From positions 6,076,001 through 6,140,000 of the forward strand of contig OU612073.1 in the NCBI GenBank assembly GCA_914767715.1: a DNA stretch of 64,000 bases, written 5' to 3'. A program made the position numbers and the translations under genes. The stretch comes from Membranipora membranacea (Eukaryota > Bryozoa > Gymnolaemata > Cheilostomatida > Membraniporidae). The notes beneath the pieces are model-generated. The model made no database searches. It was not told the origin of the DNA and worked only from the letters and a program-made list of their open reading frames with translations. Positions 39,595 to 50,175 of this stretch are shown here, piece after piece (position 1 is the first letter of the stretch; each line of letters opens with the position of its first letter).

Positions 39595-39608
39595 TTTATT
39601 ACAATAAA
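39595..39608. terminator. bidirectional poly(A) signal between convergent genes
   Basis: TTTATT-AC-AATAAA gives an AATAAA on each strand, two bases apart. It is the first canonical signal I see after the SANT gene stop (39027, + strand). It is also a candidate for the convergent gene on the minus strand whose stop codon is at 40689. If both use it, the two transcripts would end back to back. Confidence 0.4.
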
Positions 39609-40297
39609 TAGGAAAAAAAGAATTATTTGACAATGTTCATCTCATTATATTACCATGGTCATTTCGTCTGTAGATACTATGTATTCCATTTAATACTGCA
39701 ACATATTTACAAAAGCAATGAATTGGCTTGAGTTTATCATGTAAATTGTCATGGATAACAGTGATATTGAGTATTGGATACCACCAACATCAAGTACAAA
39801 AAGAAACCCCTTGCATGTGAATGGGACATGCATTCGAAAACATATTTTACTGCTAATTACTAATAGAAAATAAATAGTAAACAGGGAAAATTAATGATAA
39901 ATGGCAAGTTTTGTGCAGAAATCATTGATGGCACACAGCAACAAGTTCGTTTGACGAACCACTAAACCCATGCATTCGATATAGCGCTGATAATATGTGC
40001 TTTGAAATAATAATTCATAGCATAAACGATATGCATGATGTTATGAGTAATCTTCGATGGAGCATCTCACTGAGCAGTTGTAATTTGAGCATTGACACTG
40101 TTACTCAACAAACTCTATCAACTGTTAGGACCTGTAAAACCACAAAACACACAAATGTTAGGTTATCATCCATTGTTACACAGTGGTCGGTGGACATCGA
40201 GGGATACTGTGACTCATTGGTTTAGGATTTGTGTGCTTATGACAAACAAGAGGATAATTCCAATTGACATTTTGTTGGGTGGGTGGTAGACCATGTC

Positions 40298-40424
40298 TTG
40301 TCCGTTTGCCTGCATTCAGAGCTGTTCCCTTCACTGGTCACACCGCAGGCTTTTTGCCTGTGGTATGACTAGTGGAATGGGAGCAATTGGTACGCAGGTG
40401 AACTGGATCAAACTTATTCTAGGG
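40298..40424. repeat. CTAGA..TTTGATCCA foldback element, copy 3
   Basis: An imperfect inverted repeat. The right end read outward-in is CCTAGAATAAGTTTGATCCA, then CACCTGCGTACC and TGCTCCCATTCCACT. The left end mirrors it with TTTGCCTGCATTC and TGTTCCCTTCACTGGTCA. The loop has GCAGGC(TTTTT)GCCTG. Related copies are at 9333-9445, about 16154-16238 and about 45981-46080. Confidence 0.75.
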
Positions 40425-40688
40425 GGGAAGGGGGTTGGCTGGAGGTTTAGAATTAGACATATCAACTGATTGAAACGTCTAAGTAGACTGTAGTCCTAAG
40501 ACATAGTGCAATTAAAAATATGAATGTGTGAGGGAGTTGTGGGATGTTGACTGGTCAAATTATCTCTACACTCACATCAAACAAAGAAAATCAAATAATG
40601 CACACTTAGTTTGATTTCTGAATGTAGGCTTGATATCTGATTGGAAGAATGTTTTGATAGGAATGCTCAAAATAAGTGATGACGCTGA

Positions 40689-43600
40689 TCACTCTGGGAT
40701 CTCAGCTTCATAATCCTGGAGATCTAGCTTTGAGACTAGAGATATCTGGCGGTCTATTAGCAAGTTACGAACTTGGGCATAGCTAGTTACGGGGTTCTCA
40801 TTTTCTGGAACCTCTGGCACAGGGTTCTTGCCCAAGAAATCTTCTACCAATCTATCAGTCAATATGTTTCTGTCAGCTTGTCTACTTTTTTCTTTTGCCA
40901 GCTTTTCAGCTTTGCGCTTCATTTGTTTTTCCATATTGGAGCCTTTCTGACTCTTTTCAGGGTCCCAGAATGCGGAAGAGACCTGAGCTTTCTTATACTG
41001 GCCTATCAATGTGCGAGTCTTACCTACTACTTTTGCCATGGGGTGGTCGCGAGGATGTCTGGGTTTGGGGGCAGGAGGAACACGAGACTTTTTCTTCCCC
41101 TTTTCTTGAGATTCCTCTGTATCTGTTGGTTTGTCGTTCTCTTTCTGACCCTCCTCTATAGTATCTGCTAGCTTATTGGATGATTTAAGTATACTGGCAC
41201 TACCACTTCTAGACTTCTTACCACTGGTTTCCCTACAATTAAATAAAATGGTTATAATGCCATCAAAGCCAAAGCAGAAGAAATTCCCTTTATGGCGATT
41301 TTGCACATCATAGTGAATCAGCAAGGTTCGGATCATTGAAATAGCAGTTTCAGACTCCTGGAATAACACTCTCACCTTGTGACTCAAATAAAAGGACGCA
41401 GGTCTCATGTTGTCTCCTCTGAATAAAGGTGCATTTTTGACAGACTGTTATCTTTGGAATCTTAAACTGATAGTGTTAATTAAAATTTGACCTCTCCTAA
41501 AAGTCAACCGGACAGAATAGCTTGATATTTGGCCTGTGACTAAAACATGAGACGTGTCAACAAGTAAAATAATATATAGCCAATGTGTTGGCTCTAATAA
41601 GTGGGTGGTTGGTGGCCATTTCCCCACCAACCAATCAGAGCCTGCAACACATAGGCTATGTAATATCCTGCTCTCACCGCTTGGGTTTAGATATTATGCC
41701 CGATTTTGGTCTATCTGTAGGAGTATTTGCTCTATTGCTGTTGGATTCCTTGAGATTCTCCTGTTCTACAAGAGTGATAACATCCTCTCCGCCGTCTTCA
41801 GCTATACTAGCGCCGTCTGGTGGTGTTTTAGAGATCTGCCAACTTACGCTTGACCTTTTTCCTGATTTTGTTCTTTCAGTTCTGTGAATCAAACAAACCA
41901 TAGCTTGAGCGCTCAGAAGGTGTTGGGTAGGTAGGGGGAGGTGATGTACAGTCATTCACAGCAGTAAAAACTTGCGTTAAAAACTCGGATGTACCATTTT
42001 GCAGTTCCGAGTTAGTACACACTTAATATATAATATAATATATTAGGCCTATGGAACAAACATTTAGGCAGGGCTGAAGTTGAACAATTTTAAACTCAAT
42101 CAAGTAGATGCAACCTTAATCTAATAATCAAATTTGAAATAATAAATTTAGCTCATTCGTATTTTGATCGCATTTTGTATTGCACCTGAAACACGCTTAG
42201 CACCTAATTTGCTCAGTCTGATTCAGCAATGCTCATGTAAAAAGCCAGTCGCCAAAAAGAAGATGTATATAGGTAAACAGTTGCAACTAGCCTGTCTTAA
42301 CAAGCTTGTTGAGACAGGCTAAGTTGAAACATACTTTGTAGTAGCAGCTGATGTTAGCCTATCTTCAGATATCCAAGCGTTGATCGGTTTCTGGGGCCCC
42401 TCCTCATCCCCTTCTTGTATGTCCTCAATAGGTGGATCTATGTTAGGATCCCAGTCTGGGTTTATCTCCAATTGTTTGTGTACTTTGTTTTTTATCTCGT
42501 TGAATGAGATGGAGCTCTTTGGTCTCTGGATGTGGTCGCCCAAACCTAAGTCTGAGTTGGCAGATGTACTTTTACCTGCCAAAGCAAACATGATTCTGTT
42601 ATTGAAAAGAATGGGGTAGGATTCTGACTATTTATTCATGTGAATACCATTATTGATGTTAGGGAAAGCTGTAGGTCTGTAAAGACTATAATCTGAGGAT
42701 TTAAGATGCTTTCCCCCACAAACAAAAGCGTTGGTACGGCTGGCTTGAAATGCAAATTGAGTTTTAGGTTGACACAATCTAGGCTCTTTCCTGATGAAAG
42801 CTATGCTTGCCTGGCCAAGTAAAAAAATTTTCGCTGTAAAAAAAGTGGCCTTATGACAACACTAATGCTAGCCCATTACCATCCCTTAATCATTTGGCTA
42901 GCATATAATCTAATCTACTAGTAACTAATATCCAGCCCAGCTGGATTCACACATTACCTTTAACAATAGCTGACTGTATCCTTCTAAACTTTCCTGACCT
43001 TCGGCTGACCTTCCTCTCACCATATAAGAACATTGGCTTGTTCTCAGACTCGATGGCAGCAAAGTTCAGGCTATTAGTGGATGATGAGGCATCGCTACCG
43101 AGAAAACCTTAGAACAGAAAATAGCAACAGTGCATTGAGACAATCTAAATTTTTGCAACCCAAGAGGTTCTCAATAAATTGCAACTTTTTTTTATTTGTC
43201 AGCCAATTCATGATTATTGACAATCTGGCCACTTTTGTTATGCTTTGGTGGGTCAGCTCTAATGGACATGGTGATTTTTTAGGTTAATTCCGGGCTCTTA
43301 CCCATTCGAAGCTAGCTATTTCAAATTTCTTTAATAGGGGATCAGGTATCGGTGTCAATGGCAATTCAACATGTACAAATAAATAACCCAACACGCCCAT
43401 ACAAACAAACTGAAGAATGCAACAAAAGCCACTGTTGAAAATCAAGGTTATCAAAGCTTATCGGTTACCAATTGGCAGCCAGAGCTTAGTAATGTTATGG
43501 GGGTATTTCGCGTAAAGCGTACCTTGTTGATCTACGCTGCGACCGCTGCTAGCTTCGATGTGCTCTAGTGTAATCCTCGTCAGACGAATGTTGTTATTCA

Positions 43601-44650
43601 CTAATCTCACTGTGTGTAACTTCTGTCTGTCCAATATCTGAATCTGTTTATCCAATCGGCCAGCCTCGATGCCATTTATTCTAAAACAGAATAAGATAGC
43701 GTTACAGGTTTACGTTCAGCTACATGTAATAGTCTTCCGGTTTGGAAGAAAACAATGGCAAGATTGTACAGCACAAAGATGTGATCTCATCATAACCCTC
43801 AGATTTGAGATTATAAAACGATCAGCAACAACAATACAGAGAGAGAGAGAGAAAGATAACACGGTAATCAACAGTAACAAAATGTCCTTCAGTTTATCTA
43901 TACATCTTAGTCAATATCTCAAAATTCCAAAAATTTTTAAGTGTGATAACGGCATACAACAAAAGAAATCCAGAGTGAGCGTAAAGTGAAAACACTCAGC
44001 GCCAACCTACTTGAACATTTGCCAGTTGCGATTCCTTATCGCAGCCCACTTATCAACATGCATTCTGATTCAATCGTGCTGTTCATATGTGAATGATTCA
44101 GGCAGCAATCCAAACTTTACTCTTAATTGATACAACTTGAATATTTTATTGAATGCAAATACTATATCGGATAATATATTATTGTGTTTTGCGAATTTAA
44201 TTTCAGGTGCTCTCCCGCAAATAAACTATTAGTTACATGGCGACAAGAGCACTTGTGTGCTTTACCTGACAGAGTGCGTGTCACCAAATCACATTACTTC
44301 TATTAATTATTGAGCAACATACTTTCTGAATATATTAATTCAGAGGACATTGGCATATCACTGCTAATTTGCTACCTTTGTGTAAGAAAATAAATCCCGT
44401 TTTCCTTACTTACATTTGTTGTGTTGATGCACGAACAGCTTATTAAGCGTTCCTTGGTTTATTGTGGTTCGGCAACATCATCGACAAATTAGGCTTAATC
44501 TCAGGTCAAATACCATTAACCAAAGCCCAACATTGTATTTCTTTTTCACTTGTAACAACTGAGCTTGATAACTTACTTTTGTGACCAATTCCCTGTGTAA
44601 GTGTCTCTTAATTGTCTTGAGAATCTGAGTTTTCTCGTTGTTGACGCCAT
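40689..44650 (-). CDS. unrecognised charged protein with C-terminal helical region (6 exons, 456 aa)
   Basis: Exons in coding order: 44577-44650, 43523-43680, 42958-43107, 42335-42575, 41678-41881 and 40689-41232. All introns are GT-AG. Phases 2, 1, 1, 2, 2 agree at every junction, and the total is 457 codons with TGA. Exon 2 encodes a likely amphipathic helix or coiled coil (INGIEAGRLDKQIQILDRQK, then NNNIRLTRITLEHIEAS). The middle is polar and probably disordered (GSDASSSTNSLNF, INPDWDPNIDPPIEDIQEG). The last exon is highly charged: SRVPPAPKPRHPRDHP, then QMKRKAEKLAKEKSRQADR, ending ISLVSKLDLQDYEAEIPE. No signal peptide, membrane segment or catalytic motif is visible, so the protein is probably cytosolic or nuclear. 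I do not recognise the family. The first exon starts MASTTRKLRF and has no good acceptor before it. Other first exons may lie upstream, at 46.1-48.0 kb. Confidence 0.8.
42288..42321. repeat. TAGCCTG palindrome element, copy 3
   Basis: A 34-base palindrome around AAGCTT, with arms TAGCCTGTCTTAACAAG and CTTGTTGAGACAGGCTA and one non-pairing position. It lies 14 bases from the donor of exon 42335-42575, on the intron side. Confidence 0.85.
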
Positions 44651-44703
44651 GATTTGCAGATCGAATCTTATACTAATTGATAGACCGATCAAAGAGCACA
44701 GAC

Positions 44704-44743
44704 AAAACCACTAGAACAAGTGTAAAACCACTAGAACAAGTGT
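44704..44743. repeat. exact 20-bp tandem duplication
   Basis: AAAACCACTAGAACAAGTGT occurs twice in immediate succession, 54-93 bases upstream of the start codon at 44650 on the minus strand. This is within the likely promoter or 5' UTR of that gene. Confidence 0.9.
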
Positions 44744-45980
44744 AGCATGATTTTTGATCAGTATTCTCTAATTTTTTTATACTGTATGACCCAAAGAAAG
44801 ACCTAATTTTTTCCTGACCCAAGTCTCAACAGCATGAAACTCTGTTCCCAACTGGATGCATATCACTACTGATCAGCGCCTAAGCTTGGACTTTAAAAAG
44901 GATCACAAATACCTAACAAAGCTTAATGACAAGTAAAAGCCAACTTTATAGATGTATGCCTATGCTATTACCAAGATCAACAACACAAATAATTACACAC
45001 TAAACTTCTCTGACAATAATCCAAACAGCAATGAATTGTGATAAAATATTGTGGTTTTAATGGGTATTATTCTTTGTTGAAATATAGAATTATAAAATAT
45101 TAAGACTGGAGTCTGGCAAATCTTATTGAACCTATTGTAATTATAGACTTCCGACAGCTAGGATATAGATTTTGTTGGCTTAGCATGTATTTAGAGCACT
45201 TTGGAAAACAGCTTCAGTTCAAGGCCTAATTCTAATTGATTTACTGGAGCTTAGCGAAGGATATTGTCAGCAAGCAGCAGGTCACCAAGGCAATGCAGAG
45301 GAAATTTGCTGCTCAATTGGAAAACCGTTATTACAAAAATTACACAGAATTGGCTATTTAGGTTGGTATCAAATTATTGTTGTCTTCCCAATGTCTGGTA
45401 GAGAACAACTCCAAACGGCACTATCAACAGAGTAGGGTGACATAAACTGCTCGATCAGCCAAGAAGCCGAGAAAGCAGGTATAATAGCAACACCACAATA
45501 GAAATCCAGTGTTTGGGGCAATACAGGTGATGTTTGACAGAAACCTTGATTTGATTTTCAACCGATTTGTTTTTCCATACGGGAGCCTTTTTGACGCTTT
45601 TCAGGGATCCCATTTATTCAAATGATTAGTAAATCTCAAGCCTATTACTCTGAACCCAGCTAACATATGAATTCAACCAAAACCAGTTCTCTTGATGCTA
45701 AATTTGATGGTCCATCAAGTGGCGACCAAAGCCTCTGTCAACTTCTCGCTGTTAGTTTTGGATGTGCAACACGATTGTTGGTGTTGATGAATGTGTTAGT
45801 ATCTCTCTGTAAACACTATGATAGTTAAAAGATCTCAAGCATTGTCCGAGTTGCTTATAAGTGGCATTTCATTATCCATCATCAGCCGCAATCCAACCAT
45901 GGCTAGGCTGACATTGATAATAGAATGCCGCTACCGGTAACTCGACCAGAGTTTGAGTACCTCACCACGAGTACATAAGT

Positions 45981-46080
45981 ACCTGACCAAGTTTGGTCCA
46001 TATGACTGCTTTAGGAGTTGCTCCCACTCCACTGATCACGCCGCAATGGAAGGGGAGCATCTGGAATGCAGGCAAATGTA
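45981..46080. repeat. CTAGA..TTTGATCCA foldback element, copy 4 (decayed)
   Basis: Inverted segments include GTTGCTCCCACTCCACTGATCACG against GAAGGGGAGCATCTGGAATGCAGGCAAA, which matches the internal blocks of the copy at 40298-40424. The outer ends have diverged. Confidence 0.55.
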
Positions 46081-46112
46081 CAAATATTGGTCTACATAAG
46101 TAGCCTACTTAC

Positions 46113-46687
46113 CTATAGGCTTTTTGTACTCTGAGAGAATTATATCCGGGTACTTCTGAGGACGGCATCAGGTTGAGATCAGTAGTCAGTGCGACATCAG
46201 GTAGACTTCCACCACCACTGCTGCCGCTTCCTCCGCTAGCTGATGATGCTCTGCTGCCGCTAGAAGCTGACCCAGCTGAGGCAGCAAACGAAACTCTGCA
46301 TAAGAAAAAGCACAACAGATTAACAGCAATTAAAACTTTCATGAAACAAATAATCAAGGTGATTAATACTGGAGTAATTACAGCCTATTCTTTGTTTTAA
46401 TGGGATTGGAATTTAATTAAAAACAATACAATGACCGCATTAAGCCCCGTTTTGTTACATACTTTTTCCTTTATGTTAGTACTGTTGCTTAGTGTTAGGT
46501 GAAGCCAAGCACACTTTATTAAAGAAGGTTCTCAAATAAGAAAATAAGACAGGAGCCAAAATTTAAAGCTATAACAATTCAGTTACTTTCCACGCAATAC
46601 TATTCCTGATAAAGCAACCCTGCTGTCAAGTAACATGACAACCTAGCCCTACCAACAAAGCCATACTCACCTTCGCTTCAACTCCAT
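46113..46687 (-). CDS. candidate alternative 5' exons of the 40.7-44.6 kb gene
   Basis: A 17-base first exon (46671-46687, ATG, MELKR) has a good GTGAGT donor. It joins in phase 2 to an exon at 46113-46295 (60 codons; Ser/Gly/Ala-rich, SSASGGSGSSGGG, then LPDVALTTDLNLM and VPGYNSLRVQKAYR) with a GTAAGT donor, again phase 2. I found no stop-bearing exon of its own downstream. The exon at 43523-43680 accepts phase 2 and would continue the frame. A transcript starting here would then encode about 498 aa and skip exon 44577-44650. It could also be a separate small gene whose last exon I missed. Confidence 0.5.
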
Positions 46688-47376
46688 GCTCAAAATAATT
46701 AAATTTAAGTTAGATTGTGATTGAGTTGAGCAAATCACTTTTATTGCAGCAAAAGTGTTAGTATTATTTTTTTATCAATACTCAACTCTCAATATTATGA
46801 TTGATTTGTTTGCGTTCGTGTTTATTTTTACTATCAAGTGTTGGCTGTAAGCTGCTTATTACTTGAGCTAGACTATTCTGGTAATATAATACCAGGTAGC
46901 TTCTCATCTAAACGAGTGAAAGCAATCTATGATGTACTACCGCAACTATCATTGGCCGATTGAAATATTGTCTAGGTATTATCTCCCTCGTTATCTTGTT
47001 ATCTTTCAAACACAGATCTTATGTCTTGTACGACATACTCATTACATCAGAAATGTTTACATACAGCAAGTTGACTGTTAACTGTAAGTTAGATACCACT
47101 AATTGATGTTCGAGCACTCCTAAAGCCAACAGCAGAAAATACTAATACTATTTTTTCAGATCAAACAATCGAACATGAATTTTAATTTTTAACAATACTA
47201 GAATTAGAAGTTGTATACTATACATACGGTTTGTGGCGCTCTTGTTATACACACAGGTACTGGTATATAACATGTAATTGCCCAACCAAATTTTACAATT
47301 CACTACTTGTTGTGTCTAAAGGTAAAGTGTCCATTCTAGTTTGTGAAAATAATATTGTGTCTTATATCTAGTTTAC

Positions 47377-47396
47377 CTCTCCATCATGGAGACCAT
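47377..47396 (-). CDS. possible further alternative first exon (weak)
   Basis: ATG-initiated (MVSMME plus two bases), with donor GTAAAC and exit phase 2, compatible with the exons at 46113-46295 or 43523-43680. It is very short and could easily be chance. Confidence 0.15.
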
Positions 47397-48024
47397 CTGT
47401 AGGTTCACGTCACTACCTCCGCTCTGGCACAGTAGATTACGATGAGTGCATATTGAAGGCTCATTGCTCGAGTGCATGGTTGGATTTTCCTCAAATGAAT
47501 CTGATTGAAGCAAGCAAGCGTGGGTAACGCGCACTCAAAAAACTGCTAACTGCAGGAATGCACGGTGGCAGTCTCCAATAAATATACACACATCGAAGGT
47601 TCCCAATGGAGTGAATACTTAAATTTTCCTCAAATATTCGGACTAAAGCAAACTGCAGTTACTTTCAGTAGCCGTCTCGGATTGATATCCTCTTACAAGT
47701 GTAGGTGTTTCCACATTTTGACACATCAATTGACACTTTCAATTGTAGACACTATCAATTACAATCTAATGTAATTTCTATTGCTGAGGGTCCTTCTTTA
47801 ACACCTTGCACACATAAATGTGTTTCAAAATGGCATGAGCCACTTCAACCAAAGTTTAGCATTGAATTAATAGGTGCTGCCACGCCAGTGGAAATATCGC
47901 AGAATTTGCAGGAAACAATCAGACACCTCCCTGTTTAATTGATCCTGTGGCAAGTTTTTTTTGGGAGAAAAAAATTTCGAAGATCGTAAAATTGCCGTAG
48001 ATTCAACAGCGAATAATTACAAAC

Positions 48025-48047
48025 CTTTTTTTGTTCTCTGACGCCAT
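48025..48047 (-). CDS. possible further alternative first exon
   Basis: ATG-initiated (MASENKK plus AG), donor GTTTGT, exit phase 2. It shares CATGGCGTCA with the first exon at 44577-44650, as if one first exon were a copy of the other. It would splice in phase to the exon at 46113-46295 or 43523-43680. Confidence 0.25.
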
Positions 48048-50097
48048 GTTTTTTGTTGGCTGTTACAATGTCTGCCTGAGCGTCACTAATTTTCCCACAT
48101 TCACCATAACATGCAAAACCTCACCAACGTATATTTAGGTTCGAAATGCAAAGTGTGATGTTTCAAGTCATGTTGACATCTTAGATTAAAAATGTTTAGT
48201 GCTGTGATATTTTGTTTTAAATTACACCTACTCAACTAGTATCAGGTTTGCTAATACATGAGCGGCGATTTACCAACATCAAATGTTTACATTAGGTAGA
48301 TTAACTTCAAATCATCTTGGCCAATGAGGCATTAAAGAGAGCACGTAGATTTAAAACTTTAAAAGCCGTTCTCAAATTGTTTTGTGTCATGTAACAGTAC
48401 ACTTTACATTTTAATTTGTTCAAATATCAACCTAAGTGCAACTGTGTTCTCAGCACACAGCATGTCAATATAAGATAAGGAAAGCTCCAAGCGATTGTGA
48501 TGAATGAAAATAGCAGCACACGTCCGTCGTCCGTCAAAAAAGGAAGCACATAATTTGGTAAATTTTTGTGTGGGACCAGAGACAATGAATAAACCTCGAT
48601 TGACCTTCCCCAGTTACATAATTGATGCAAAATAATTCTAGAATGATTAAATCTTCGCACATATTGTGAAGACTTTATGGTGAAAGATCTGACAACTCTA
48701 ATTTTGAATTTATGTTGCCAGGGAGTTTGGTACAAACTCTCTGGGCCAAGATAGGGGTCATCAATTGCTCCCAGCCAACCACTTAAATATTTTCCCCATA
48801 CAAGTCGACATAATGACACACCATGTAATACACCAGCTACCCATTACTGAGAACAGTACATATACAACTACTCTAAATAGGCAAAAAAACTGTACATTGA
48901 AATTTTTGTGTGTTTACTATGCGCAGGAAATTTTAAAACGACAAATTTGCACTGGATGTGTTCTGTTTGATCGCACTGAGAAAGTGAATGTCTTGTTGTG
49001 ATTTCCATCGGCCCCACGTAGGTTTACGTCACCTACATATTCAAAATATGCAGCCATAAACAAGCCGTGCTTTGCCATCTTGCCCCAGCTGACAGTATCT
49101 TTCCACATAGGAAAATGTCTAATTCTAATGGCTATCATGACAGGAACTGAAGGTCTTGCCGCCTGCCGGTTACAAGGTCGTCTGATCGACCCATCTATGA
49201 TGCAAGAAAATGTGAAGCCCTTGGGTAGTTCTATGACACAAAGAAAGTCCAAACACCCTTGAATGATCGCTTTACGGTTCCGTTGACCCCCATCGAGGGA
49301 CCAAAATTAAGCTTACATCATGGACATTGCTCTACCGCAAGAGACCTTGCTTCAAGGCCAGAAATTTGATTCACCTACCTATTAGTATTGCAGAATCAAC
49401 TGTAGCCGGGTGACCTTTAGGAGTAAGCGGGAACGTCCTGAAAATAGGATCTTAGGTATAGGTATATTCCAGATTCACTATACTGTATGCCTCGAATAGC
49501 AACCGACTGTTTGGAAGTTTGTCATTTGACTAGCGGTTGAGTTTTGACCCGAACCATACATGTTTTCCCTCACATCACACAAACGTCGCTAAAGAATTGC
49601 TGCCAATAACAAAAGAACTGCGAGTTCAGAATAATAAAAAATTGAAAACGAATAATGAAGGTGCCAATATCCATGTTATTTTAGTTTAGCTTGAAATGCT
49701 AGTTTTATTCAAAATGAATTAGGGCTATTATTTTAACCACTTGTGTTATGCAACCATTGTTCTAGTTTGCACACAATCAGCTTATTAAGTCCGTGTTCTG
49801 TCGCTTTGTTTGATCTGTGCCAATCAAATTTGGAACACATTTGCCACCTACATCGCATGAAAATATTTTCAAATTTGACTTACTTATATCAAAGATTATA
49901 AATACTCATCGCTTATATTAAAAAGCTGCTACTGTTCAGTGTTCAGAGCGCCAAGTTAAAAGCAGGATATTTGATATTTAATTGAATGGCACTAAGGTTG
50001 GGCCAACTGATATATTGTTACAATGCTAAAGATAGATCTTCCAATTAACTAAAAGTGCTGCATTTGTCTGACCAGGTGTGGGTTATGAATCACCTCG

Positions 50098-50175
50098 GCC
50101 TGGTTACAGATAGGAGCATTGTTCAGTTGGGGAAGGACCACCGCCCCCACCAAACAGAGCTTGTCAAGACAGACT
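50098..50175. repeat. TAGCCTG foldback element, longer form
   Basis: The left end GCCTGGTTAC and TTCAGTTGGGG pair loosely with CCCCCACCAAAC and CTTGTCAAGACAGACTA on the right. The right end matches the palindromes at 34683 and 42288. Confidence 0.5.

Larger units (their letters stand above)
39028..40688. other. convergent intergenic spacer
   Basis: The spacer holds the probable 3' UTRs of both flanking genes, the duplicated segment after 39027, the two-way poly(A) motif, and a foldback element at about 40298-40424. No coding exon was seen. Confidence 0.55.

Noticed and set aside
40773-41171. 132-codon + strand frame, seemingly membrane-like
   Set aside because: It is the antisense shadow of the charged last exon of the minus-strand gene (40689-41232); Lys/Glu codons read backwards give Phe/Leu.
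48427-48819. 130-codon minus-strand open frame
   Set aside because: No recognisable domain, no splice partners, and composition typical of translated AT-rich non-coding DNA.
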